64,000 nt of DNA from Sclerotinia nivalis (GCA_029531795.1 JAPEIS010000012.1:1922001-1986000), one strand, 5' to 3'; positions 1 through 11,904 are shown, counted from the first letter of the stretch. Notes: generated from the sequence alone by a model not told the origin. Numbers and translations: made by a program.

Positions 1-1169
1 GGCTCGTCACCAAGTGGAATTTGACCTTCTTCAATCCACGATCGACGAGCTACAACAGAAACTTAAACGAGCAAACAGTCAGGCTCAATTCTATCGTCAA
101 TTGTCGGAAGAGAACAGATTCGACTTGATCAATTTACGAAGACAAGCCGCAGCACAAGTCCCCATCACCTCCGCATTGAGTTGCATTGCGAATCGTCTTG
201 AGCAACTATCTGGCCCGCGGACCGAGTCAGGTCAATCATCGACACCCTCCCCAGTGCAGCGTGTTGCAGCTACATGTATATACCGACTACCAAGAAGTTT
301 GTGAGTCTATCATCCAACTATTAGCAAGCTAAGTTTACTAATGATTCTAATATAGAGTTCCGTCAAATGTGCAACAAGGCTCAGCCATTACACCGCAACC
401 CGATAGAGGAAGTCAGCCTTCACTTCAGTCCACTGCATCTACAAATGTATCAGCTACATCAATTGCATCCGGCGCACCCGCGGACTTATTAAACTACCAA
501 AACGATACTCGACCCCCGCCTCCACCCAGAGAACCACAACACCGCACAAACTCGCCAGTGGTTAATCCGCCGATGTCATCTTCTCGAACCAATGCCAACT
601 CGTCGGATTCTGTGGAACCTGTTCATATTGATACATCCAGTCAAAAGCGAACTAATATCGATGACCACAATCAAGGACCACCGAGGAAATTGACTTCCCC
701 GCGAGATAACAACACTCCTAAAGACGCAAACAACAGTGATGCCACTCCCGATACACAAAATTTGGATCAGTCAAACCCCATCCCAAATCCCTCTATGCTC
801 AGACGTTCCATTTCAAGTTATATATCATTTAGTTCTCCGGCTTTAGATTTGATAGATCTTGGAATGAGCCCGGAAATGGCACAATTGTTTAGCGATATGG
901 ACCGGAGTGGCCATGATCATCGCACCGAAAGCCAAATGGCGAACCGGGCTCAACCTACCATTTGTTGGACATCGGTAAATGTTCCAGGTTATGAACCGAT
1001 TGTTAGTGATGGAAAGTGGGTTTCAGAAGTACGCGGTATTGATCTTGATGCTTGGCTTAAAACAACTCGTGAATGTCCAACATGTGCTCGACATAGGTTG
1101 GAAGGGAAATCTGATGTTTTTTGTTTTCATTTTGTCAACCCAAAGAAATGTTATATCTTCGCTCCTTAG
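1..1169 (+). CDS. Uncharacterised protein with N-terminal coiled coil (5' partial)
   Basis: The gene runs in from before the window; frame is open from base 2. Exon 1 ends at 300, a GTGAGT..ATAG intron covers 301-355 (phase 2) and exon 2 runs 356-1169, giving about 370 visible residues. The first ~60 residues are heptad-like and rich in Gln, Glu, Arg and Leu, suggesting a coiled coil. A long low-complexity middle rich in Ser, Pro, Asn and Thr includes a run of five prolines. The last ~70 residues look folded, with a CPTC pair and aromatic residues (WTSVNVPGYEP, CFHFVNPKKC). The layout suggests a nuclear or scaffold protein, but I recognise no family. The splice model is supported by phase agreement and continuous reading across the junction. 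Confidence 0.7.
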
Positions 1170-1439
1170 ATAGAGTTTAAGGTGGCATCTGAGCTTTTAC
1201 TATTTCAGTTATTAAGTTGACATCCTCGGAGCTCGTATCGCAAATGGAATTATGCTGAATTGGCTTCAAAATTAGTCTATTACCTTTCTGCGTCTCGTAA
1301 ATATCGTCTCATGTGAATTTCATGCTGTATTTTGAATAGTCAAGTTGGTACACTTCGCAATGTCTGTGAGGAATAAAACTGAATCAGGTCTCGAATTCAA
1401 GGCTATGATCGTTGCCAAGACCATTTATAATCCTCTAAT

Positions 1440-2650
1440 CAACTCAAATGATGACAAGAATTAATATATGTGAATTGAGTTTTCATCCAATGTACTCCGT
1501 TGACTTCTTCCAGAAGTGCGTTGAAAAATGGCCTAAGTTCTATGGAAATCATATATCGATGCCTAACATGGACCAGCATCTAACTTTTTTTAAATACTCG
1601 ATTCCATTCTTGGAACGACAAGATTCTCCCAGCAATATCACCCCATATCTTCCAAAACACAAGCCGGAACTCCAAAGTCGTAGTCGCCTTATCCACAAAA
1701 GGGACTGAAAAATTATCGTGATTTCAATACGTTCATCCTTCTTGGGTTTACAGCACCACCGAAGAGCAACCGCCGTCAAGGCATTTGAGGATACCGTGTG
1801 GTTTTGCGGGGCAGAGAGGATGTTCGAGCCTCAAAAAAATGTGAGGAACTCTGTAAGTTGAGATTAAATGGTCCGGGTACGACTTCTTCAATGGCGGAGG
1901 GATTGGAGATTGTGCGATTTCTCTTCAAGGCAGTGGTACATTGGTAGAGCTGTTAAAGGTTCGAACTGGCCCATTCAAAAGGGTTCGCGATGATCTGGAA
2001 ATGCCATATTTAACCCCTGATACGCGGGTCATGGTGGATACTCCAGCGAATTGGGGTTTGTTATGAACTATTCGAGAGGATTTCTATCGAACGAAGATAA
2101 TTTAAGAAGGAATGTCCCGTTGTGGGCAATTACATCCCATGGTTAGCCCCCAATCAAGAATTTCACTCAACGTGATATTGACAAGATGAAAGGAAAGCCG
2201 ATAAGCTTCAGAGGCTCTCACTTTTGCGCAACGTCGCTCTTCACCGAGTATCGGACTTCTGATCTGTTGTATGAGTATTCGTCGTCGACCAAGTCCTGAA
2301 CGCCCAAGGGCGACAGGCTGGGTTCTACTAAAATCTTATTTCGAAATATATTGGGGCCGGAAAAGATTTACTACTCATCCCATTAGGCCTGCATAGGAAG
2401 ATATGTGACGTTTGGAAGGCCTGATTTAGCATATTTCAATTTCCGTGGCCATTCAGGAGTAAACGGTCTCACATACATCGTTGTATTCTGCTACACCGCG
2501 TTCATTTGGGCGATAGCAGCCGCAATTTCTGGACGCAAACAGAACATGATTGTAACGAGCCGCCCTGGGCAACTGATTGAGCCAGATATATCTTCGAAGG
2601 TTTTCTCGTTCAAAATACCTCTGTATTTATTTCGTTCATATTAGGGGACT
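1440..2650 (+). pseudogene. Possible decayed protein-coding relic
   Basis: Several short, protein-like open stretches lie in different plus-strand frames: 1448-1708, about 1875-2058 (contains FNGGGIGDCAISLQGSG) and 2390-2644 (contains GRPDLAYFNFRGHSG, then a hydrophobic segment IWAIAAAISG). None has a convincing start or splice context, and stops and frame changes separate them. The Gly-rich and hydrophobic stretches look unlike random translation, so I read this as remnants of one or more genes. I do not recognise the family, and the pieces may not belong together. Confidence 0.3.
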
Positions 2651-4004
2651 CAATTTAAACCCTTATGAAGTTTTTGAGATCTTCAAGATTTTAAATTTTC
2701 GTGAGTATTCTCGTGATGCATCGCTTACCCGGATCCGAGGCCGGCTTTCTTGGATTTTTTTCCTAACCCAACGACAAGGGTTCTGTAATCAGGCTGTATA
2801 GAGCAAGTGCCCTTCATGCAAGCCTCAGTTCTTACGTGGCAAAGCATGATTCAATATGCACCGTTGATAATTATCATAAAGGGCACATCAGGCATCTGTT
2901 GATTTTCTGGGGTTTTGTTTCTCTACCGTTCTTTTCTCCTCGGTCTCTTTTAGCTCACCGAAAGCTGCTGTGCGCTTTGTCTTTTTGGACACTTTGAGTA
3001 AGTGTGCCTTTGACATTGGCCGTCTGGAGGCACAAACTTTCACGATGTCTGGTTCTCTTCTTTGAAGCATCCGTACCAACAGGTTATTGTACGAGCGTAG
3101 GTTCTACCCGCTACGGCTCGAAACATTCCCCAGCCGAAAGATAACTATGAGAAGTTCATGGCATGTTGATACTGGTCTAATGTTTCGTTTTTGTTCTTTC
3201 TCTTCGATCCATCAACTATTATCACGCATCTTCACCGTTAGGATTGAGGCTTGGTTCAATTCAACAGATAATATCAGATGCAGAATCGCAGCCTCGTTAC
3301 TCTTTATTCCTTGCACTGGAGATGTGTGTTGTCTGAGGCGCAGTTATTCTCTCGTCCTCTCTACATTCATTACTTTACTGCATTCATCGGCACCGACATG
3401 GTGGAAGTACACCGGCGACGATGCCCCATACACCCCAAATGGCACCTCATGATAAAAACTGAAGACTAGTCAAGTCTTGCGTTTCTTCTCAAAACCCCTT
3501 TTGGTGCCCTTTCCTATCTATAGAGTATCAATGGGGCATTAGATCCCAATATGGTTTGTTCATTTGTTGTTTCATGGATTTATATGTTTTGTCCCCGCCA
3601 TCATGGTTGATAAATAGTGGTACCCACCCACACGTCGTTCCAAAACCAATTTCTCTTTTGGTCTGTTTGTTAGCCTATTCTCCCCCATCGGTTTCCCTAA
3701 TAAGAATCAACTAAGAATTGATTCACATCCTTTTTCTACTCAAGTAGGAGATTGCGCCTCGTACCAGCAGTAGGTTAAATACCTTCTGAATATAGATAGC
3801 AGCTAATTAAATGCAGAGCTACTTACTGTTCAATAAAGTACTCGCCGTATCATCAACACATACTTCACAGTGACCAGAACTTAGTTTTATTTCCCAAACT
3901 CGACAGTGTTTCTTTTTCTAGCAACCTCGACTGAGGAAGAACTGTGTGTCGCAGGTTTCAAGGTGCCAAAGATTTATAGACAGCTGTGCGTCTAATAGAG
4001 CAAT
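2651..4004. other. Intergenic; 5' region of the first zinc-finger gene
   Basis: No supportable gene. Open frames at 2888-3079 and 3087-3469 overlap on opposite strands and have no recognisable content. The last ~400 bases are pyrimidine-rich and probably hold the promoter and 5' leader of the gene starting at 4005; no specific site could be assigned. Confidence 0.5.
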
Positions 4005-5546
4005 ATGACCCATCAGGATAACGAATCTTGGATGCGCTATTCAGCCAAATACTCATCGCCGCCGCCCCACTACGGAACAGTGGACCAAAATCAAACTATC
4101 CCATACGCAAGTCGTCGTTCCTCGCAAATGGATCAAAATCTTCCTTCCTATGACACAACCTTCCAGACAAATAACTTCAATGCCGCATACGAAGTAAACA
4201 AGAAACCACTTGCCTCAGTCCCCTCATATCCTGATACATTCCCCGACACGATAACGACTCCTCATCTTGTCGATCAACTACAGAATGCATCTACGTTTTC
4301 CAATGCAACTACTGATTTATCTCATTCAAACAATGCTACTCAAGCATACGAAAATGATCGCATTGAGACCTCGCCGGCCATCACCAATCCTTTCAACAAC
4401 GTTCGATACAACCGATCGTCGCACTATTCTCTGGAAAATAACGGGTCAGACTATTATAATGGAGTCTCTGCAACTTATGTCGATTCAACGGGGAATATTT
4501 CGCAGCAGACTCTCTCCTCGCCGCAAATTCATCAACACTCGATGAATACTCCAAACTACGGGGGTGCCGAATTCCCAAAATACGGTAGCGATTTGAGTCT
4601 TCAGACTTCTTATCCTTACCCATCAAGCACCCCTCAGAGATCTTCGTCTCGATATCGACACTCGATTCTTAATTCCCTTACTACTGCACCTAATGACACA
4701 AGTATGGGCTCCGAAGCTGTGTTCAGTGCGCCCCAGTACAATAAATGGCACATGGAAAAACCTCCGGATATACAGTATACACCGTTGGAGAACTCACTTG
4801 CTGGAGGAACAATGTCTTCTGCATATGCACAGCCTCAAGATTTGAGTTATATGATGATCCAGGTTGACGCTTCACCAAACAGAGATGGCCAAACCTCTCA
4901 ATATCATGATCATCATATGTCTCGCCAAACACTTCAAACGCCGGTTCTTCATCAACAACGACGCATATCCGTTCCGACGAATTCATTCGCTTCCATGGAT
5001 TTAAATTCTTCAGAACCCCTATATGATTATGATGGCATGGGGTATGCTGATACTATTCAGCACAGACAATACCAGACTCATCATAGTCATCGCCCTTCAC
5101 AGTCAACGACGATAGATGATATTAGCCCAAGGAAATATCCAAGCAAATGTCCTCATAGTGACTGCCTTTCAAAACCCAACAAAACAAAATCCTTCACAAG
5201 GGAGAACGAGTGGCGAGATCATTTCTACCGCACTCATGAAAAACGATACAGATGCGATTTTACAAATTGCCTAATGGTTTTTGGCACAGAGGCAGATGCT
5301 AAACGTCATAGACTAGCTGTCCACAAAATCGGCAAGGAAGAAGCAAAACAGTATTCTTGTTCAGTGCAGAATTGCGGAGCTCGACAAATGAATTTCACTA
5401 GAGGTGATAAATTCAAAGACCATCGTGACAGATGGCACGGTCCCTTCTACTGTACGAAGCAGGACTGCACGAGGGGTAGTGGTCATGGATTTAGAGATCA
5501 AGCGGCACTTGATGCGCATTCTCAGAAGAAACATATCCACGGTTAA
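4005..5546 (+). CDS. C2H2 zinc-finger protein (putative transcription factor)
   Basis: A single-exon frame of 513 residues from the ATG at 4005. Residues 1-375 are low-complexity, rich in Ser, Thr, Asn, Gln, Tyr and Pro, as in activation regions of fungal regulators. The C-terminal 135 residues hold four C2H2-type fingers: KCPHSDC..H..H, YRCDFTNC with RHRLAVH, YSCSVQNC with DHRDRWH, and FYCTKQDC with AHSQKKH. The fingers are spaced irregularly with inserts, a pattern common in fungal-specific C2H2 proteins rather than the regular TGEKP-linked array. It probably binds DNA in the nucleus; the target is unknown. The next gene downstream has the same finger order, suggesting an old tandem duplication. 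Confidence 0.85.
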   Translation: MTHQDNESWMRYSAKYSSPPPHYGTVDQNQTIPYASRRSSQMDQNLPSYDTTFQTNNFNAAYEVNKKPLASVPSYPDTFPDTITTPHLVDQLQNASTFSNATTDLSHSNNATQAYENDRIETSPAITNPFNNVRYNRSSHYSLENNGSDYYNGVSATYVDSTGNISQQTLSSPQIHQHSMNTPNYGGAEFPKYGSDLSLQTSYPYPSSTPQRSSSRYRHSILNSLTTAPNDTSMGSEAVFSAPQYNKWHMEKPPDIQYTPLENSLAGGTMSSAYAQPQDLSYMMIQVDASPNRDGQTSQYHDHHMSRQTLQTPVLHQQRRISVPTNSFASMDLNSSEPLYDYDGMGYADTIQHRQYQTHHSHRPSQSTTIDDISPRKYPSKCPHSDCLSKPNKTKSFTRENEWRDHFYRTHEKRYRCDFTNCLMVFGTEADAKRHRLAVHKIGKEEAKQYSCSVQNCGARQMNFTRGDKFKDHRDRWHGPFYCTKQDCTRGSGHGFRDQAALDAHSQKKHIHG

Positions 5547-6153
5547 ATTATGGGAGTGGACTGTGTATTTTTGGTGTTTCGCTGTTTCTGTGTGTTCTTT
5601 GTATATGTCTTCTACAGCATCTTTGTTTTTAATATGACAGTTGTATACAACTACTGGAGGTCATTTCATATTTATGGAGATGGCATAATGCTTTATGGAG
5701 GGGTATACTACTTTAACCATCATGGCATAATACCCCCGGGTGGCTTATATTATTCTATGAACTACGAATTTTGGGACATAAGATAGACACGTGGATGAAG
5801 AAATTGTACTACTTTTTCCCCTACCATAACTGATACATAGAGAATGAGCCTTTTTCACATACTGGTCGTCCATGCTGACTATCATAGCCTCATCAAAGCT
5901 TAGGGAATAAGTGGCAAGGTTTATGTTCTACACAGCCGTATTCAAAACACACAACTAAATCTGATATATTCATGGCTACTCGTAAGGGGCAAGGTTCTCG
6001 ATCGCTGGGGGTATAAAACGTAGTGTTTTCCCACTTCACGATCCCCAAGCTAAATTGAGTTTTTTATTACATATGTTGCACTGAAAATCTCTCAAGTCCA
6101 CACTCAGAGCCTCATCATTCTGCCACTTTTTTTCGCCTGCCGATGTGCCTAAC
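5547..6153. other. Intergenic between the two zinc-finger genes
   Basis: About 600 bases with no gene. It should contain the 3' end of the upstream gene and the promoter of the downstream one. The stretch around 5690-5745 repeats GGCATAATG/GGCATAATA beside TATGGAGG, but no known element was recognised. Confidence 0.5.
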
Positions 6154-7434
6154 ATGGATTCTGTTTACGATGATTGCGATTGGTCAGTGGGTAACGACAT
6201 ACTGTGGCTCCGACAGCCACAATATGCAACACAATACCCCATTACACCTCACACCGAGCACGACTTGCCTAATTCATGGGCTGAGTTCAAATTGATACGA
6301 GACGATTATCTTTGGGGCAATTGGTATGTAGGGCATTTTTTCCACGTCTTTTTCCTTTGGGGTATCAGTTAGGGCATCAATTGGGGCATCGATTGGGGCA
6401 TGTGCATGCATGCAGTATTTGCTAATGGGGCATTGCTCACTAGTTCCGATATCGTCGACATCAACAACCTATCACCGGGGTGCGTTGACTCTCTCCTAGA
6501 AAATGATTGTTCGACATTTAATTACTCCGATACCTTTTATCCGATTCCTGATGTCGGTGAAGAGAAATCGATTCCCGTGACAGATATGTCTTTATCTGAT
6601 CATACATTTAATTTCGAGCCGCTTTTCGAACCATGGACAGAGGAGGTACAGCCTATTTTCGCGCCCGTGCAATCCTCCAAACTCAAGTGTCATTATAATT
6701 CGTATACTGCTGAGGACAAGATTGAATCTCAGTCCGCAGATCCCACCTCGCATCAAAGGCGTGAGCATGCGCGAGTCCTCTTGGATTCTTTCTCTGGACC
6801 AAATCGCTGTCCGTGGACAGGATGCACTTCGCGTGCCAAATTTGCTAATTCGAAATTTCTTAATATTCATTTAAACAATATACATGTTGAACCTCTCATT
6901 TGTGGGGTGATTGGTTGTGGATATCAGAAACCATTTAGAAATAAGCATGACTTGGAGAGACATAGGCGAACGGCGCATATGAGTATCAAGGAATTTGCAT
7001 GTCCATATCCGAGTTGCAGTGAGGAAGGTCTGGGGTTTGCAAGAAAGGATAAGTTGTTGGTACATTTTCGAGATGCACATGGAGGTAGCAGTGGTAATGT
7101 TTGCCCTATTCTACATTGTGGGGGGATATTGAGTGGAGATGGTCGTGGTGAGGAAGAGGAAGGCAAAGAAAGCATGGCGGAGCATATGAAAAGAGATCAT
7201 GGGAACTTTGAGTGTGCATTAGGATCATGCGATCATAAATATGGGAAACAGAAAACGAAAAGTCTGTTTTCGGATCAGGGCCTAGAAAAACATCTGAAGA
7301 AAGAACATGGAATAAATGGAAGCGAAGCGCTCAGGATTGTAAGCGTTGCTAGGAAAATAAAGGAGAAGACGGTTAGATTGAATAACGTTGGGAATGGGTG
7401 CATGTGGCAGAATTGCAAGACCTGTGGAAGTTGA
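6154..7434 (+). CDS. C2H2 zinc-finger protein, second of a tandem pair
   Basis: Model: exon 1 6154-6323, intron 6324-6443 (GTATGT donor, GCTAAT branch-like site, CACTAG acceptor, phase 2), exon 2 6444-7434; 386 residues. I chose the ATG at 6154; the earlier in-frame GTG at 6145 is not a likely start. Fingers occupy residues ~190-350: RCPWTGC..H..H, LICGVIGC with RHRRTAH, FACPYPSC with HFRDAH, VCPILHC with HMKRDH, and FECALGSC with HLKKEH. An acidic linker (GEEEEGKE) splits the fourth finger. The C terminus ends in a Cys-rich tail (CMWQNCKTCGS). It is probably a nuclear DNA-binding regulator. Its first three fingers match those of the neighbour at 4005-5546 in order and spacing. Confidence 0.75.
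6324..6443 (+). other. Intron with repeated GGGGCAT motif
   Basis: This inferred 120 bp intron is long for the locus and contains about five copies of (G)GGGCAT at irregular 12-40 bp spacing. It opens with GTATGT, has GCTAAT about 20 bases before the end, and closes with CACTAG. Confidence 0.6.
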
Positions 7435-7677
7435 AAAATCACGGTTCAAAGTTGGTTATATATGTTGGAATCTCGAGGTGGTTGTATATGCTGAGTCTGT
7501 CTTTTGTGCAAAGGAGGGGTTTTGTGTTTTCTCGGTCAGGATTGCGCATTGTAATTTAAATTTGGTATTCAATCTTTCAAACAAAGTAAGATACTTGATA
7601 AATTTCTCCCCATTCAACATGCACCACTGGACCATTCCGATATGTATTGAAGTTACAGGAACCTGTTAGCCTACAGA

Positions 7678-8502
7678 TCATTTCATCGTTTGAGCCCTAC
7701 GAGTCCCTTCAACAGGCCTTGGGATACTAGTAGATTCAGAACCACTAGGTTGTTTCTTCTCCGGCTTTTTCTCCTTCTCCTGCTTCTTCTGTACACTTTC
7801 TGGTGCCGATACAGTCCTCTTTGGCTTCGGCTTAAGATCTAAAGCCCAGGTAAATCTCCCATACTTATCGAACACGGGCCTGCCACTTTTCGGACAACAC
7901 AATATGTGATCTCTCCTATTACAATCATAGAGCCATCCTTCCGTAGGATCTAGTATTCTCTGACCCGGGCTTGGAATTTTGGTTTCCACTTTCAAGCTTG
8001 TAGTTTCGTGAGCATGCTTAAATATGTTTACTCGGTCTTCTTTTTTCAAACAAAAATTGATCTATTTTTCATAATGATACTCTGATCTTTCCATTTTTAT
8101 GCCTGCACATATTTGGAGAAATGTAGCTTTGGCGGATACTTTGAGATCGTCGGTGTACAAAACTCCCAGAATCTCCGTTCCATTGAGTTTGCCAGATGGT
8201 ATTCGGCGGGGACGGCGAGATATGGAGAGATGGAAACGAACTGTATTTCGGTCTTGAATTCTCATTATTTGATCCTTCCCTCCTTTCTCTCTTACTATTT
8301 TTTCCCTTGTGACTTCGGTGAGAAATACGTAATCGTTGGGCTCGCCGTAATGAGCTGATTTGGTGGAGGAATCTTTCACTATTGAAGTGTTGTGAACAAA
8401 CTTAAATGCGAATGGTGCGCATATCTCATCCCTAGGGTCTTTTAACCTGGGCGATGCAACATCATCCCCAAGATAAATGAGATGAACTGCAGAAGTCAAC
8501 AT
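7678..8502 (-). CDS. Small uncharacterised protein, two exons
   Basis: Two same-frame open stretches are separated by a TAG at 8062-8064. Joining 8502-8140 to 8061-7678 removes a 78 bp intron (GTATCC donor at 8139, AAATAG acceptor) and gives 248 residues in frame. Because 78 is a multiple of three, the alternative is an uninterrupted gene with one nonsense codon; I favour the intron because the removed stretch reads as poor protein. Exon 1 encodes a charged domain with YVFLTEVTREKIV; exon 2 encodes KKEDRVNIFKHAHETTSLKV and a Cys pair (ILCCPKSG), then a Lys/Glu/Pro-rich tail. I recognise no family. The basic tail would suit nucleic-acid or nuclear association, but that is a guess. Confidence 0.55.
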
Positions 8503-11500
8503 GGTTGTAGGTGTGTATTAATGGAGAGGAGTGTAAATTGCAGGTAAAATGTAGGTCGAGATATAGTTATTGACGCATTGAGTCTTGTACCCTGTAAGTC
8601 AAAGGAGCTTATTCTATGTTTAAGTAATCTGGGAGGTTCCACTGTAAGCAAATGTTACAAAAAATTCTCCTACTACTCACACAAAGCAGGTCAAAAAATG
8701 CGACTTTCCAAAATTCTCTGGTAAGGTCATGAACTTGGCTATGAGAGAACAATTCTCTCTTGTACCACACAGCCGGAACCGAAAAAAACGGGAATCAGTG
8801 TGGCTTTGCACATAACTTTAACGTATTCAGAAGCGCAATAAAAAAATTGTTGTCAAAATATATGATTTTTGAGTGTTGGTGTAAGAGGAGCAGGCACCAG
8901 GCGCTTGCCGAAGAAAATTTGACCCCTTTTGCGGACCATTGGATGGAGATCTAGATCAGCAGTAAGGCGAAAGGCATTATGAAACAGTGGAATCCAACGT
9001 AACAGATGCAAAGATGGTGTAAAAGTGGTTCCTTACCGCTCATGGTTGTTGGTCACCTCAAATAAGCGCCAAACTCTTTCGCAGAAAACTTACTTTTGAT
9101 ACCTGCCGCTCAACATATTATAGACGTAGAAGACTATAATACAGGCGAAGGTCTGTGCCGGTGGTGGAAGCTCAACCGTATTGTATATAGAGCTACATGT
9201 AAGATTTTACCAACTGTAGTATATCTGTCCGAAGAACTTACATCAAACTACCGAAAATACGAAAATAAGTCTAGAACCTTGAATACGAAGTCCAAAAAAA
9301 CTTAAGTTCCTGTTACCGTAGTCCATACAAGTTTTTCAAGACTCATGGGCCATATAGCATATGTGCATGAAATAACTATGAAAATTTGGCTTTCTGAAGA
9401 CAACTTAATAAGCGTGCACTCTACCAGTGTCTCTCGCTGCGCTCTTCAAAGCCCATCTATCAGGCGCGCTCCCCATGGTGCAGACCAGATCAGACTCTGC
9501 AAATTAAAGCGCAGAGCTTTGCTGCCTCGAAGCATGAGAGGCACATAACCTTCCCCGCCCGCATCATCCAAATTCACTATCAAATCAACGACTGCCTAGA
9601 CAATATAATTCTAAATATTCCATACTACATCACTAACAATAGGGAAAGACCACTTAGCCGGGTGGGTTAAGTGGCGCACTTCAGTAGTGCCTCCAATGTC
9701 AAAATGCGAGCGGGCTCTCCAACCTTCCATCGGGGAGGGATTGCACACCTGCGGGAGATGTAGCTGAGCTTGCCAGTGAACTTCCTTTTGCTTTTTTGAA
9801 TTTTTTTTATTTGGTAATATTTTGAGGTGTTTGCCGAGTCTGTCTTCGTTGGTTTGAGGGTTGTTGTGGTTATTGTTTTTGTTATTGTCGTCGATGTAAA
9901 AGCGGGGCATGGTGAAGTGAATTCTTCTTCGCATGGTGAACACTTGACCGCCTTTCAACCTTCAAAACAAAAGCATGAGAATCTGAACTTGAAATAGTAA
10001 AGAGCTGCACTTGCGATTGCAGAAAACAAGACCAAAAACAAGACCAATGAAAACAATGATAGTGCCAGCGAAGGTGATACGTTGATCAGTTTTTATTACA
10101 CTATTTCTCACGATGACGAACCAGGCTTGGTAATACGAAGTGGTATCTGTTCTACTTATCCCTCCAAAACAGCAATATGAGACCTTGCCCGTCGCAATCG
10201 AACCATCTTTGGACGCTAAGCATGTAGCGTCCAGTAATTACCAAAGGTAGGCAACGAACACACAACCTCCCTCATCTACAGCCGGAGTACCATCATTACA
10301 GCTCTTCAGGCTCTTTTTGCTCTGTTCCCATCATTCTTCTTAATTACCTTAATTGACTGCTCACCAGATATCATAGCATACAACCCCGAAGACAGTATTT
10401 CGCAAGTCAACCACTCCATCACATACACATGATCGCACCACATAAGCCCATCCCACCTGGCACGCCTACATCCACCATCAATCTTACTTGCGTTAACACT
10501 AACATTAATACCAAGAGCCTCTTGACTGAGATGTCATGTATATTCGATACTCTGCTTATATCACCCAGGAACATCAAAAAGTCTAGAAAGAATGCCAGAA
10601 CAAAGATTCCCCGAAGCACTTCAGAGACCACTTGATCGTCATCGCAGGTTGGCTTCGAGGAATTGTTCTCCAACCAATCTGCTCACTATTACCAAGACCA
10701 GAGGAGGACTCATGAAGTGTATTGAGTTTGGTGTGTATTGATAATCGATGCGCTTAACCTGTTGAAGGGGTCAAATAGACCGGGTGAGGCCATATCCCAT
10801 GAGCCTTAAAGTCTTCGTATTAAGGAAGACGTACAGATGAGAGCAGTCGGATAGAGGTTGGGATAGAGGAAGGGCGTACGTTTGACAAAGTGTAGTTGTA
10901 GGTACTTCACTCGAGTTGACCCTAAACGGGAAATTAACCACCTATACAGACACATTTGAAAGACCTAAACAGGCTTGCGGCCGCTCCAGAAGAGCATTGA
11001 GGTGGAATTTCGTGCTGGGGTTTAGATTGTGGTATGTCTCGAAGCCAAATCACAGTTGTCCTACGGTTGAACTCGACTTCATGGCTTTTCTTGATTAAGT
11101 AGTCCAGCATGCGCAACCGAAGTCCTTTCTCCCTACGGTAGTGAGCATGGCCGAAATTAGTATATCCGATCTACGAATAAAGAGATCATCGCTTTCTGAG
11201 CATTGAAATACTTGGATTTCCTTCATGATATACTCGAGTCCATTGATATCTGTTGTACAAATTAGATCTGAGTTTTGATGATTTATTGCCCAAATTGAGT
11301 ATGATTGACTGCTAAGAGCCTTATTCAGCCACAAATCTATTAGCCACAAACATGCTTGCTTACTCATCATCGCTCGTTTTCTTCACAAGATTATACTCAA
11401 GTAGTGGCTCGGTTGGTTTCAATCACCAAATTTAAGGTACCGGTTCTTTACCACATTTCATCTTACGATCATGCGCTCATAAATGTTGTACCACCCAAGT

Positions 11501-11839
11501 TTATTGCTGTGCCCTCGGAGGTGAATTCCAAGAGCAATCCTGTGTCTGCAGATTCGTCTGGTGGTGCATTGGTGCCAAGACGCTGCCGAATCGCATCATG
11601 TACCGCAACACGGTACCGCTATACAAATCTGGTATGAATCCCCGGAATGCATGCTCTGGGTTTTTATCCCCTGTCCATGCTCCAGGAAGTGTGGCAAGAT
11701 ATGCATGCGTCAAATTAAGCTTGAAGGCGTTCGTGATAGTCCAGACCTTCTCCTTGCAGGTAGGGTAGGGGTATCAATAGCTTGTTTATCGCTAATTTCA
11801 ACCTTCAGTGTATTCTTCGAAACTTTATATTTATGCTTA
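8503..11839. other. Gene-poor stretch upstream of a transposon
   Basis: About 3.3 kb without a supportable gene. Open frames of 60-125 codons occur on both strands (for example 9611-9958 minus and 10419-10673 on both strands) but show no start context, domain or codon consistency. A perfect 8-bp-stem hairpin lies at 10211-10232. Base composition is ordinary, in contrast to the transposon that follows. Confidence 0.5.
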
Positions 11840-11904
11840 ACGTGGTTTATCAGTGTGCGGGTCATATCAATGTGTGGGTCACTTTCATCTCAATTCAATC
11901 TCTT
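11840..11904 (+). repeat. Left terminal inverted repeat of the Fot1-like element
   Basis: Pairs with 13627-13691 on the other strand with a few transition differences. It contains two near-identical ~17 bp direct repeats (TATCAGTGTGCGGGTCA then TATCAATGTGTGGGTCA), a usual layout for transposase-binding sites. Confidence 0.88.

Noticed and set aside
3087..3469. Two overlapping plus-strand frames upstream of the first zinc-finger gene
   Set aside because: Different frames over the same bases, no domain and no continuation.
9655..9760. tRNA-like sequence (A-box-like TTAGCCGGGTGGG)
   Set aside because: No B box, no acceptor stem and no anticodon arm could be drawn.
9611..9958. Minus-strand 115-codon frame with an Asn-rich run
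   Set aside because: The Asn run comes from a simple GTT repeat, and the rest has no recognisable family.
10419..10673. Overlapping open frames on both strands
   Set aside because: Mutually antisense, short, no domain, and no splice or start support; likely chance.
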